The notes beneath the pieces are model-generated. The model worked only from the letters and a program-made list of their open reading frames with translations, was not told where the DNA came from and did not search any database. A stretch of DNA of 64,000 bases from Natrinema salaciae (lineage in GTDB: Archaea > Halobacteriota > Halobacteria > Halobacteriales > Natrialbaceae). Where the stretch lies: assembly GCF_900110865.1 (NCBI RefSeq), contig NZ_FOFD01000006.1, positions 124,001-188,000 of the forward strand. Reading direction: 5' to 3'. Within the stretch, counting starts at the first letter, position 1. Each line of letters opens with the position of its first letter. Positions 9,123 through 17,862 of this stretch are shown one piece after another. A program made the translations under genes and the position numbers.

Positions 9123-9455
9123 TCAGTGCGCGGAGATGTCGGAGACGATGTTCAGGCAGTACACCCCGGCGAGAATGAGCCCGACGCCGGCGACGGCCGC
9201 GCCGTCGAGTCGCTCCCCGAACGCGACGACGCCGATCGACGCGACGCCGACGATGCCGAGGGCGGCCCACGTCGCGTAGACGACGCCGACCGGTAGCTCC
9301 TCGAGCGTCAACGAGAGGAGATAGAAGGCGGCACCGTAGCCGACGACGACGCCGAGGCTCGGCAGCGGCCGCGAGAAGCCGTCGGAAAGCTTGAGCGCCG
9401 TCGTTCCGAGCAGTTCCGACAGGATCGCACCGCCGAGTAGCACGTACGGGTTCAT
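9123..9455 (-). CDS. Small multidrug resistance (SMR) family exporter
   Basis: This 110-residue membrane protein has four predicted helices, the exact size of EmrE/QacE/SugE-type exporters. The essential membrane-embedded Glu14 is present in AILSELLGTTALKLSDGF. The second and third helices carry PVGVVYATWAALGIVG, the family signature, followed by FGERLDGAAVAGVGLILAG. Such proteins export cationic drugs, guanidinium or polyamines by proton antiport as dimers. A single gene suggests a homodimer. Typical haloarchaeal TATA spacing upstream suggests a leaderless transcript. Confidence 0.92.
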   Translation of the reverse strand: MNPYVLLGGAILSELLGTTALKLSDGFSRPLPSLGVVVGYGAAFYLLSLTLEELPVGVVYATWAALGIVGVASIGVVAFGERLDGAAVAGVGLILAGVYCLNIVSDISAH

Positions 9456-9473
9456 ACTGATCGGTATGGTTGG

Positions 9474-9483
9474 AAAATTTATG
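9474..9483 (-). promoter_or_regulatory. TATA box for the SMR exporter gene
   Basis: On the minus strand the AT-rich run CATAAATTTT lies about 20-28 bases upstream of the ATG at 9455. This is the distance expected for a leaderless haloarchaeal transcript. Confidence 0.5.
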
Positions 9484-9588
9484 TTCGTTTCGGAGCGCGC
9501 CGGGTTCCGAAGCGACGGCGTCTTCGATCGCCACCGGCCCCCGTCGGGACCCGCGGAATTATGTGGCCCGTGGTCGTTTCACCCGCCT

Positions 9589-9930
9589 ATGGAACGCGTT
9601 TCCCTCGACGACCTCGAGCCGTCGGAAGCTGCCGACGGCGTCCGACTGGCGCTGATGGCGGGCACCGAATCGATGAACGTGCAGCACTTCGAGATCGAGC
9701 CCGGCGCGGTCGTCGAGGAGCACAGCCACCCCCACGAACAGACCGGATACATCGCCGAGGGGGAACTGGTCTTCCTCACCGACGGGGAGGAGATCGTCTG
9801 CGGCCCCGGCGACTCCTACGCGATTCCCGGCGACCAGGCACACGCGGCCGAGAACCGCGGCGACGAGACCGTCCGCGGCGTCGACATCTTCAGCCCGCCG
9901 CGGGAGAACCCGAGCTGGCAGTCGGAGTAG
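9589..9930 (+). CDS. Single-domain cupin protein
   Basis: This 113-residue cupin starts at the ATG at 9589 (MERVSLDDLEP). Cupin motif 1 is visible as VVEEHSHPHEQTGYIAEGELVF, with the metal-binding histidines HSHPHE. Motif 2 is GDSYAIPGDQAHAAENRG. The intact HxH...E...H set suggests a metal-binding small-molecule enzyme or sensor, but cupin sequence does not predict the substrate. It is convergent with the small membrane-protein gene at 9932-10090, and the two are separated by only one base. Confidence 0.88.
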   Translation: MERVSLDDLEPSEAADGVRLALMAGTESMNVQHFEIEPGAVVEEHSHPHEQTGYIAEGELVFLTDGEEIVCGPGDSYAIPGDQAHAAENRGDETVRGVDIFSPPRENPSWQSE

Positions 9931-9931
9931 G

Positions 9932-10090
9932 TTACAATACGACGGCGGTGACCGCCGCGAAGAAGACGAGCACGCCGCCGCCGGTGATGGCGGCCGCGAT
10001 CGCGAGCGGGAGGATGAGCCGGCCGACTCGCTGTATCGAGGCGACTGTCGACGTGACCGCGTTCACGGGACGACGAATGTTCTGTTCCAT
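9932..10090 (-). CDS. Small two-helix membrane protein, 52 residues
   Basis: Translating the minus strand from the ATG at 10090 gives a 52-residue protein that ends at the TAA at 9932-9934. A basic amphipathic N-terminus (MEQNIRRPVNAVTS) leads into two hydrophobic stretches, LILPLAIAAAITGGGVLVFF and AAVTAVVL. The composition and the clean fit between the cupin stop and the ArsR gene argue that it is real. Haloarchaea carry many such tiny membrane proteins of unknown role. No family is recognised. Confidence 0.65.
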   Translation of the reverse strand: MEQNIRRPVNAVTSTVASIQRVGRLILPLAIAAAITGGGVLVFFAAVTAVVL

Positions 10091-10173
10091 GGCAGCGATG
10101 GCCACGTACTATCCCTTGAAAGTCAGTCAGACGCTCGACAGACGCGCTCGAACGACCCGCGGGCGGTGAGCGA

Positions 10174-10560
10174 TTACTCGCCGTACTCCTCGAGCGCGTC
10201 CCACTCCCGTCGCATCAGTTCGCGGACGCCGTGTTCCAGGATGCCCTCGCCGAGCGACGTCGCCCGGTAGTACGAATAGAGTCCGTCGCTGTCGGGTTCC
10301 GTTCGCTTCCGATTCTCGACGAGGCCGACGTCGACGAGTTCGTCGAGGTGGTAGTGAAGCACGTTCGACTCGATCTCGAGGCGATCGCGCAACTCGCTGG
10401 CGCTCCGTGCGCCCTCCTCGACGAGCGCGTTCAGGACGCGAAAGCGCGTCTCGTTACCGATCGACCGCTGCATCGCGAGGTACTCCTCGAGCGAGAGGAT
10501 ACTGTGCTCGGGCAGCAATTCGTCCCCTCGACGGCGTGTTGCGCGCTCGGATTCGCTCAT
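10174..10560 (-). CDS. ArsR-type winged-helix transcription regulator
   Basis: This 128-residue regulator starts at the ATG at 10560 (MSESERATRRRGDELLP). An ATG nine codons upstream (10587) is an alternative. The winged helix is clear: RSIGNETRFRVLNALVEEGARSASELRDRLEIESNVLHYHLDELVDVGLVENRK. It has no cysteine-rich metal site, so it is not a metal sensor of the ArsR/SmtB kind. It is divergent from the deoxyribosyltransferase-like gene at 10656 and shares the 95-base intergenic region with it, so it may control that gene and itself. Confidence 0.85.
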   Translation of the reverse strand: MSESERATRRRGDELLPEHSILSLEEYLAMQRSIGNETRFRVLNALVEEGARSASELRDRLEIESNVLHYHLDELVDVGLVENRKRTEPDSDGLYSYYRATSLGEGILEHGVRELMRREWDALEEYGE

Positions 10561-10622
10561 ACCGTAGTATCGCGACCCCACTTGCATAAACGTTCCCTGA
10601 GTCAGCGAATACTGAAATAGCG

Positions 10623-10637
10623 TATATTTATATACTA
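10623..10637 (+). promoter_or_regulatory. TATA element in the 10561-10655 divergent promoter
   Basis: The AT-only run TATATTTATATAC lies about 20-33 bases before the ATG at 10656, right for a leaderless transcript of that gene. It is nearly palindromic and could also help the divergent ArsR gene. Confidence 0.6.
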
Positions 10638-10655
10638 CCCGCGAGCAGGCGGCGT

Positions 10656-11276
10656 ATGCGCGACCGCATCGTCGACGAGCTAGGCGACCTCCCTCGCTCT
10701 CGATTCCTGGTGTATCTGATGGGGCCGTACGAGGCGTTCGACGTCGAACGCGCCCTCGCGGACGCCGATCCCGAATCGGTTCCCGAATCGATGGACTTCG
10801 GAACGCTGGTCGGCTCCGATTACGATCTCGATCGTGACGAGGCGACACTGGACCTGCTGTTGGACGTTCGGGACCGGCTGCGAACGACTGCCGGCGTCAA
10901 CGCCTTCCTCGCGATCGATGTCGATATTCCTCTCTCGGAGTTGGATGCCGCGTCGCAGAGTATCGCGTTTGCTCGGGCGAGCAACGCCGTCGTCTACATC
11001 GTTCCCGCCGCCGGCGACAACCTCGGCGTCGGCATCGAAGTGGGTTCCGTCCTCGAGGCGCTGTTCGACGAGGAGACGGCGGCAGATCACCGCGAACGAG
11101 TCGTATTCGCCCACGAGTCGGGTGTTCGAAGCGCGATGATCGCTGCCGTCCGTGACCGCTGGGATGCCCGGATCTACTCGTACGACGACCGCGAGGAACT
11201 GTGCCGCCAGGTTCGGTTGTTCGTTCGTGACCTCGTTCGGAAGGAGCGGACCGGCGACCTGTCGCGACTCGAGTAA
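10656..11276 (+). CDS. Uncharacterised haloarchaeal protein with nucleoside-deoxyribosyltransferase/TIR-like signatures
   Basis: The protein has 206 residues and is probably of the family listed as DUF7509, though I cannot confirm that. Residues 18-25 (LVYLMGPY) resemble the first strand and GP loop of nucleoside 2-deoxyribosyltransferases. ARASNAVVYIVP (107-118) is followed by DNLGVGIEVGSVLEALF (121-137), in which Glu128 sits where those enzymes place the catalytic Glu of a GTxxExG motif. The basic C-terminus contains DWDARIYSYDDREELCRQVRLFVRDLVRKE-like helices. This suggests an N-glycosidase, NAD-processing or nucleotide-binding fold, but it is inference from short motifs only. The gene is divergent from an ArsR regulator and has a strong leaderless promoter. 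Confidence 0.75.
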   Translation: MRDRIVDELGDLPRSRFLVYLMGPYEAFDVERALADADPESVPESMDFGTLVGSDYDLDRDEATLDLLLDVRDRLRTTAGVNAFLAIDVDIPLSELDAASQSIAFARASNAVVYIVPAAGDNLGVGIEVGSVLEALFDEETAADHRERVVFAHESGVRSAMIAAVRDRWDARIYSYDDREELCRQVRLFVRDLVRKERTGDLSRLE

Positions 11277-11300
11277 CGATAGCGAGAGAGTCGACGACGG

Positions 11301-11738
11301 TCAGGCCAGCGACTTTCGCATCTCGACGTGGGGAATGCCGGCCTCCTCGAACTCGTCCCCGCGTCGCTCGTAACCGAGGCGGCGATAGAAGTCGGCGGCC
11401 CGCGTTTGCGAGTGCAGTTTCAGCGTCCCGAAGCCGAGCTCGCCGGCTCGCTCTTCGAGGGTTTCCATCAGCGCACGACCCACGCCGCGCTCGCGTCGCG
11501 ACTCGAGAACTGCGACGCGTTCGACCTTACCGACGCCGTCCTCGTACTCGCGGAGCCGAGCAGCGCCGATCGGTTCGTCGTCGTCGTAGGCGACGAAGTG
11601 CGTCGCGGTCTCGTCGTGCTCGTCGTACTCGATCTCCTCGTCGACGCCCTGTTCCTCGACGAATACCGTCCGCCGGACGGCGAAGGCGTCGTCGCGCGCT
11701 GCGTCGGCCTCGGCGACGCGAACGTCGATTGCGTCCAT
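11301..11738 (-). CDS. GNAT family N-acetyltransferase (ElaA-like)
   Basis: This 145-residue single-domain GNAT enzyme has AVRRTVFVEEQGVDEEIEYDEHDE near its N-terminus, as in the YjcF/ElaA group. The acetyl-CoA-binding P-loop is visible as RVAVLESRRERGVGRALMETLEE (R/QxxGxG/A at about 84-89). The C-terminal AADFYRRLGYERRGDEF and IPHVEM segments complete the fold. It probably acetylates a small amine or protein N-terminus, with the substrate unknown. It lies 193 bases downstream of the isocitrate dehydrogenase gene on the same strand. Confidence 0.88.
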   Translation of the reverse strand: MDAIDVRVAEADAARDDAFAVRRTVFVEEQGVDEEIEYDEHDETATHFVAYDDDEPIGAARLREYEDGVGKVERVAVLESRRERGVGRALMETLEERAGELGFGTLKLHSQTRAADFYRRLGYERRGDEFEEAGIPHVEMRKSLA

Positions 11739-11931
11739 CGACCGTCACTAGTCGAGCGGATCGTCAGAAGGGTATCGGTCGCCGACCGATCGCCGCGGTC
11801 GGTCGCTTCTCGTCTCGAGCGCCGGCGCTCGTCGCCGAGACGGTGCTGGCGCTCGCATCGGTGCGGTCGGGACGGCTCGTCCCGAAAGAAGTGAAAGAAA
11901 TATTGCGGGCTCGCTGTGCGCGAGAAACGCT

Positions 11932-13194
<1,263 letters not shown>

Positions 13195-13799
13195 CTCGTC
13201 TATACGGTTTCCCGATGGGGGTAAAAGGTCTACCATTTCCGTCTCCGCCCGGCAAAAATTGAACGATACCCGTTCGTTCCGAGCACCACCATAACGGCAC
13301 GAACGACGGTCTGAGCCGTCCGAATTTCTAAAATGCGATCGCCAATCCGACATAACATTCCGTCACGCGGCGGGTGCACTCGTCGCAAAATCAGCACGTC
13401 CGTCCGAGAGCAGCGCTCGAGCGCACGAGGCCGCTTCTCGCCGCCCCTCGCGGTCGAAAACTGCCGACGACCGCCGTCGCGAGACGGATGGATCCACCCG
13501 CCGGGTGTCGATCGTGCCCACGTCTCGCGGTGGCGATCGTGGCGCTCGAACCGACGGCTGCGTGCCGGCGACCGTCGGCTCAGTGGCGTCTCTCACGCCG
13601 ACGTACACGAGGCGCGGGACGGGAATAATGCGTGGCGACCGTTTCACCGAACCGGGTGCCGATATCCGTCGTTTCCTCCGCAAACGGTTGGTTCGGGAAG
13701 CGGTTCGTCCGCCTCCGCACTGCAGCCGCCGCCGCTCGCCCCGATATTCGACAATCGTCGTAGGATAGTTTTATTATCGACGTATTCATTGCCTTCCCT
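13195..13799 (+). other. 605-base intergenic region, no gene seen
   Basis: This gap lies between icd (minus) and the zinc-finger microprotein (plus). Open frames here are arginine- and serine-rich with no acidic haloarchaeal character, so I call none. The right end carries an AT-rich promoter for the 13800 gene. Promoter signals for icd should lie in the first ~100 bases. The middle (about 13360-13750) is unexplained. Confidence 0.5.
13768..13777 (+). promoter_or_regulatory. TATA box for the 41-residue zinc-finger protein
   Basis: The run TTTTATTATC lies 23-32 bases before the ATG at 13800, consistent with leaderless transcription. Confidence 0.5.
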
Positions 13800-13925
13800 A
13801 TGCTTCGACCACCGCAGTACGCCTCGAGCCAGTGTCCACGCTGTGCCGCGACGCTATCGAACGTTCAGGGAGTCGCCGTCTGTGCGGCGTGTAACTGGGT
13901 CGACGACGGCTCTCCGGAGCGGTAA
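13800..13925 (+). CDS. Zinc-finger microprotein, 41 residues
   Basis: Translation from the ATG at 13800 to the TAA at 13923 gives a 41-residue protein with two CPxCG-like knuckles: SQCPRCAATL and AVCAACNWVDDG, four cysteines in all. Tiny haloarchaeal proteins with two such knuckles (zinc-finger micro-proteins) are a recognised group with roles in biofilm formation and stress. The role of this one is unknown. A promoter at the right distance and the short gap to the downstream map gene support it as a real gene. Confidence 0.75.
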   Translation: MLRPPQYASSQCPRCAATLSNVQGVAVCAACNWVDDGSPER

Positions 13926-13970
13926 CCGGGAGTGCGGGATCGTACCGTTCGGTCGATGGGGAGACGGAAC

Positions 13971-13980
13971 CTCTTTTTAT
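13971..13980 (+). promoter_or_regulatory. TATA box for map
   Basis: The run CTTTTTATCG lies about 22-30 bases before the ATG of the methionine aminopeptidase gene at 14002. Confidence 0.45.
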
Positions 13981-14001
13981 CGACCTGTCTAACCCCGGGA
14001 C

Positions 14002-14901
14002 ATGGCCGAATCCGAGGTGGACCTCGAGTCCGAGCAGTACGAGAAACACCGCGAAGCGGGGGCGATCCTCGCGCAGGTGCGCGAAGAGACAGCCGAGCGC
14101 GTCGAGGTGGGGGCGAGCCACCTCGAGGTCGCCGAGTGGGCCGAGGATCGTATTCGGGAACTCGGCGGACGACCCGCGTTCCCCGTCAACATCTCCGTCG
14201 ACGAGGAGGCGGCCCACGCGACGCCGTCGATCGACGACGAGACCACCTTCGGCGAGGAGATGATCAACCTGGACATCGGCGTCCACGTCGACGGCTGGCT
14301 GGCCGACACCGCGATCACCGTCGACCTCTCCGGGAACCCCGAACTGGCGGAGGCCTCGGAGCAGGCGCTCGAGGCCGCACTCGACGTCGTCGAGCCCGGC
14401 GTCGAAACGGGCGAAATCGGCGCTGAGATCGAGGATGTCATCGACGGCTACGGCTACAACCCCGTGGTCAACCTCACCGGTCACGGGCTGGGCCACTGGG
14501 AGCAACACACCAGTCCGAACATCCCGAACCGCGCGGTCTCGCAGGGGACGACCCTCGAGGTCGGCGACGTCGTCGCGATCGAACCGTTCGCCACCGACGG
14601 CGGCGGCAAGGTCTCCGAGGGCGCCAGCGAGGAGATCTTCTCGCTCGAGCGCGAGGGAACCGTCCGGAACCGACAGGCTCGCGAGGCGTTAGAACAGATC
14701 TCCGAGGAGTTCCGGACGCTACCGTTCGCGACGCGGTGGCTCGAAACCGATCGGCCCGAGATGGCACTGCGTCGGCTCAAGCGCAACGACATCGTCCACG
14801 GCTATCCGGTACTCAAGGAGGACGACGGCTTCCTCGTCAGTCAGAAAGAGCACACCATCATCGTCACCGAGGACGGCTGCGAAGTGACGACGGAACGGTA
14901 A
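14002..14901 (+). CDS. map: Methionine aminopeptidase, type II
   Basis: This enzyme removes the initiator methionine from nascent proteins. The 299 residues match archaeal type II enzymes, and the C-terminal insert typical of that type lies between the last two glutamates. The pita-bread metal ligands are visible: Asp in NLDIGVHVDGWLADTAI (two aspartates), His in NLTGHGLGHWEQH, Glu in VVAIEPFA and the final Glu near VSQKEHTIIV. The substrate-binding His lies in EEAAHATPS. The gene is single and has its own promoter. Confidence 0.95.
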   Translation: MAESEVDLESEQYEKHREAGAILAQVREETAERVEVGASHLEVAEWAEDRIRELGGRPAFPVNISVDEEAAHATPSIDDETTFGEEMINLDIGVHVDGWLADTAITVDLSGNPELAEASEQALEAALDVVEPGVETGEIGAEIEDVIDGYGYNPVVNLTGHGLGHWEQHTSPNIPNRAVSQGTTLEVGDVVAIEPFATDGGGKVSEGASEEIFSLEREGTVRNRQAREALEQISEEFRTLPFATRWLETDRPEMALRRLKRNDIVHGYPVLKEDDGFLVSQKEHTIIVTEDGCEVTTER

Positions 14902-15039
14902 TTCAATAGTTTCGGAGATTCGAATCGGTAATCCCGTCGTGGGAAAAACGCCCACTCGAAACGTAAACGGTAGCGGGAGACCAGGCAACGAGGGCGGTTT
15001 ATCTGTTCTATCGCGTGTCGGTATCGGTCGGCCGAGCGC

Positions 15040-15240
15040 TCAGGCGTTGTTCATCCGCTGGCTCGAGCGGTTACCACATCGCTGACACTCGCTCACGCGG
15101 TACGGTTCGCGGGAGAACTGTGCGTTCTCTTGCTTGAGGCTCTCGGTTCTGATCTGGACGGAGACTTCGTGGAGGGTTTCTAGGTCGCACTCGGTGCAGT
15201 GTTCGGTCATCCCGTTGAAGGAGTCGTCAGTCGTTGCCAT
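15040..15240 (-). CDS. Small zinc-ribbon protein (DUF7835-like)
   Basis: This 66-residue protein has two cysteine pairs, EHCTECDLETLHEV and SECQRCGNRSSQR, forming a beta-ribbon with a basic C-terminus. It resembles a conserved haloarchaeal family (DUF7835, from memory) predicted to bind zinc. Its function is unknown. A TATA-like run 24-33 bases upstream (15264-15273) suggests a leaderless transcript. Confidence 0.75.
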   Translation of the reverse strand: MATTDDSFNGMTEHCTECDLETLHEVSVQIRTESLKQENAQFSREPYRVSECQRCGNRSSQRMNNA

Positions 15241-15263
15241 TACTGGATTACTTGCAGTAGGCC

Positions 15264-15273
15264 TATCTTAAAC
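15264..15273 (-). promoter_or_regulatory. TATA box for the small zinc-ribbon gene
   Basis: The minus-strand run GTTTAAGATA lies 24-33 bases upstream of the ATG at 15240. Confidence 0.5.
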
Positions 15274-15350
15274 CCACGCTTCATTTTGATCCGTGAGTCG
15301 TCAAAATCGCAAGAGGGCGTCGACCTCGGCACGAAACTCCCTGAAAACGT

Positions 15351-15367
15351 TCTATATCGTTTATAGA
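15351..15367. repeat. Inverted repeat TCTATA-5-TATAGA in the HIT-gene upstream region
   Basis: Two perfect six-base arms are separated by five bases, in the AT-rich part of the 15241-15493 gap. This could be an operator or a second TATA element. The function is unproven. Confidence 0.4.
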
Positions 15368-15493
15368 TTCTTTTGAGGCCACTATATCGAGATTGTGCGC
15401 CGCTTTCGCACGGCTTTAATCACGTATTACCGATGCTATCGGACCACGGTGACGGACTGAAACGCTTTAGGACGGCCTCGCGTGGTATCGGAC

Positions 15494-16033
15494 ATGGACC
15501 AGGTGTTCGCACCGTGGCGAATCGAGTGGATCCGACGCGAGGAGAAAAACCCTGATATCGAGGACTGCGTCTTCTGCGAACTGCCAGCACAGGCCGACGA
15601 TCGGGAGAATCTGATCGTCGCGCGGAGCGAGCACGCGTTCGTCATGCTGAACAACTACCCGTACAACCCCGGTCACACCATGGTAATTCCACGTACTCAC
15701 ACGGGCGAGTACACCGCGCTCGACGACGCCGTCCTGCTCGATCACGCCCGCCTGAAACAGCGCGCGTTCGACGCACTCGACGCTGCCCTCGAGCCGGACG
15801 GCTTCAACGCCGGCTTGAACCTCGGTGACGGGGCCGGTGGTTCGATCAACGACCACTTGCACACCCACGTCGTCCCGCGGTGGCAGGGTGATACCAACTT
15901 CATGCCCGTTCTCAGTGACACTTCGGTGATCGTCGAGGCGCTCGAAGAAACCTACGAGCGCGTCCACGAAGCGTTCGCTTCTCAGGAGGGGGCGAGCGTC
16001 CCCGACGAGCGCAGCGCCGTCTCGTTCCGGTAA
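15494..16033 (+). CDS. HIT family nucleotide hydrolase/transferase
   Basis: This 179-residue protein starts at the ATG at 15494 (MDQVFAPWRIEWIRR) rather than at the GTG four codons earlier. The N-terminal FAPWRIEWI and the zinc-type CVFCELP motif are typical of the Ap4A phosphorylase-like/HIT branch. The catalytic triad motif is NDHLHTHVVPRW (HxHxHxx), preceded by LGDGAGGSINDH. YPYNPGHTMVIPRTH is the nucleotide-binding part. Such proteins act on dinucleoside polyphosphates or AMP-linked compounds. Confidence 0.92.
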   Translation: MDQVFAPWRIEWIRREEKNPDIEDCVFCELPAQADDRENLIVARSEHAFVMLNNYPYNPGHTMVIPRTHTGEYTALDDAVLLDHARLKQRAFDALDAALEPDGFNAGLNLGDGAGGSINDHLHTHVVPRWQGDTNFMPVLSDTSVIVEALEETYERVHEAFASQEGASVPDERSAVSFR

Positions 16034-16123
16034 CGGATCGTCGCCGTCCGGAATCGGCACAGGCGGCAATCCGGAACGGTCGACGGGACACTTTTGGTGA
16101 CTGTTGACGTGGAATGCGGTAGC

Positions 16124-16534
16124 ATGGACTACGAAGTCGTCCAGACCGAGGACGTACCGATCACCGACCTCTCCGACGTCGACGAGGTGCCGCCGGACCT
16201 GCGCATCCGCGCGCTCGACGAGTTCTTCGAGACCGACGCGCTCAACCTCAAACTCTGGTACTTCGAACCCGGCGAGGAGATCCGGTATCACGCCCACGCC
16301 GAACAGGAGGAGCTGTACTACGTCCTCGAGGGCGAGTTCTCGCTGAAACTCGGCCGCTCGGGGGAGGAAGAGTACGTCGACGCCGGGCCGGGAACGTTCT
16401 GGATCGCCAAACCGGAGGTCGGCCACGGCCACCGAAACGTCGGCGACGAGGAGGGGGTCGTGCTCGCGATCGGCGCGCCCGCGATCGAAGACCCCGGGCT
16501 CGATCCCCACAGCCTCGAGGACGACGACGACTAG
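16124..16534 (+). CDS. Cupin domain protein
   Basis: This 136-residue acidic cupin starts at the ATG at 16124. Motif 1 reads IRYHAHAEQEELYYVLEGEF, with HAHAEQEE providing metal ligands. Motif 2 is GPGTFWIAKPEVGHGHRN. The ending DDDD-type tail is a typical halophilic adaptation. It is related in fold to the cupin at 9589 but differs strongly in sequence. The substrate is unknown. It is convergent with the glutaredoxin gene. Confidence 0.87.
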   Translation: MDYEVVQTEDVPITDLSDVDEVPPDLRIRALDEFFETDALNLKLWYFEPGEEIRYHAHAEQEELYYVLEGEFSLKLGRSGEEEYVDAGPGTFWIAKPEVGHGHRNVGDEEGVVLAIGAPAIEDPGLDPHSLEDDDD

Positions 16535-16551
16535 CCGCGACAGCTCCGTCC

Positions 16552-16788
16552 TCAGGCGTAGTTCGACTCGAGGTAGTCGAGGATCCGCTTGGATTCGGCC
16601 ATCGTCACGCCCCGATCGTCGTCGACGATGATCGGAACCTGTCGCTGTCCGGACACCCGCTTGACCTCGTTTCGTTTCGAATGCAACCCCTCGACCCAGA
16701 CGCTCTCGTAGTCGAGGTCGAGTTCCTCGAGGCGGTCGACGACGTGTTCGCAGTACGGGCACCCCTCCAGACGGTAGAGCGTTACCAT
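16552..16788 (-). CDS. Glutaredoxin-like thioredoxin-fold protein
   Basis: This 78-residue protein starts at the ATG at 16788 (MVTLYRLEGCPYC). The CPYC redox motif at residues 10-13 is the classic dithiol glutaredoxin site. QVPIIVDDDRGVTMAESKRILDYLE supplies the cis-Pro (VP) and the glutathione-binding-like end. Haloarchaea use gamma-glutamylcysteine rather than glutathione, so the reductant is probably that thiol or thioredoxin. It is divergent from the redoxin-like gene at 16901. Confidence 0.9.
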   Translation of the reverse strand: MVTLYRLEGCPYCEHVVDRLEELDLDYESVWVEGLHSKRNEVKRVSGQRQVPIIVDDDRGVTMAESKRILDYLESNYA

Positions 16789-16900
16789 GACCCGCGATAC
16801 GGAGCGCTCCGTCAAAAGGGTACGTGTCGTTCCGCGACCACGTCGAGGACCGATCCGCCGGGGAACGGAGTTTTTTGTGGTCACGTGACAGTCGTGGCGT

Positions 16901-17380
16901 ATGCCACCGACAGCGGGTGACACCGTGACCGACTTCGAGGCGCTCCTGTGCGACGGCGAGACGTTCCGATCGACGAGCCTTTCCGCGGCGCTGGGCGATC
17001 GCGGCGGCGTCGTGATCTGTACGGGCTTCGCGTTCAGTGCGATCGCACAGAACTGGTGGAAACAGTTCGTTCGCGCCGGCTGGGACGAGTTCGAGGACGT
17101 TCCGGTACTCGGCGTGAGTAGAGACGGCCCCTACGCGCAAAACGAGTTTCTCAGATGGCTGGACGAGCCGGCGTTTCAGTTCTTCGCGGACGTCGACGGC
17201 GCGGTGAGCGAGTCGCTCGACCTGCTCGCCGACCGGTCACACATGACGAACGTCTCGACGCCCTGGCGATCCGCGTTCGTCCTCGACGCCGACCGGGAGG
17301 TCCGGTACGCCTTCGTCGCCGACGACTGGATCTCGCCGCTCCCGCGCGAGGAGATCGAAGACGCCGTCGCGGCGTTGTAA
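16901..17380 (+). CDS. Peroxiredoxin-like (AhpC/TSA) protein without the peroxidatic cysteine
   Basis: This 159-residue protein has the thioredoxin fold of peroxiredoxins: GDTVTDFEALLCDGETFRST, then GVVICTGFAFSAIAQNWW, VPVLGVSRDGPYAQNEFLRW, ADVDGAVSESLDLL and RSAFVLDADREVRYAFVADDW. In normal enzymes the loop carries PxxxTxxC. Here the equivalent FAFSAIAQ segment (43-50) has no cysteine, and the nearest (Cys40) lies before it. Peroxidase activity by the standard mechanism is therefore unlikely. It may be a chaperone or sensor, or may use Cys40. It is paired divergently with glutaredoxin. Confidence 0.8.
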   Translation: MPPTAGDTVTDFEALLCDGETFRSTSLSAALGDRGGVVICTGFAFSAIAQNWWKQFVRAGWDEFEDVPVLGVSRDGPYAQNEFLRWLDEPAFQFFADVDGAVSESLDLLADRSHMTNVSTPWRSAFVLDADREVRYAFVADDWISPLPREEIEDAVAAL

Positions 17381-17406
17381 CGAGCCGGCTGCGACCCGGG
17401 ACGGCC

Positions 17407-17772
17407 TCAGGGCTCGCAGTATAGCGGTCTCCCGTTGCACGTACACTCGATCCGGAGCGGATCGTCGTAGGTCACCGAAACGTGGTCCATGGCTCGGACG
17501 TAGTGGGCGGGGGTGCCGGTCCGCGAGCGGTCGTTGAGCTGCGAGAGCAGCCCGGCCTCCTGCAGGTTCTCGACCTTTCTGTACGCCGTCGACTGAGGCA
17601 GGCCGACCGCCTCGGCGATCTGGCTGACCGTCGCCGGCTCCTCGGCGTAGAGATACACCGCTCGCGCGTCGTCGTCGTTGAGCAACGTCACGATCCGATG
17701 GGGATCACATCCGAGTTCGCCGTCCCGCTCGATCCGCGGACACCGGGTCGGTTGATCGACCGTGTCGCTCAT
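17407..17772 (-). CDS. Winged-helix transcription regulator
   Basis: This 121-residue regulator has a winged-helix core: HRIVTLLNDDDARAVYLYAEEPATVSQIAEAVGLPQSTAYRKVENLQEAGLLSQL. It is preceded by a cysteine-bearing N-terminus (PTRCPRIERDGELGCDP) and ends with ECTCNGRPLYCEP, a cysteine-rich tail. The two cysteine clusters could bind metal or sense redox state. It is convergent with the redoxin-like gene, which may be a target, but this is inference from position only. Confidence 0.82.
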   Translation of the reverse strand: MSDTVDQPTRCPRIERDGELGCDPHRIVTLLNDDDARAVYLYAEEPATVSQIAEAVGLPQSTAYRKVENLQEAGLLSQLNDRSRTGTPAHYVRAMDHVSVTYDDPLRIECTCNGRPLYCEP

Positions 17773-17862
17773 AGGAGACGATTGGCGGCGCTCACACTTG
17801 AGCGGGTCCCGTCTTCCCGAGAACTGGGCATCGGCCGGTACGCGCGGTGACGCCGCCGCGCG

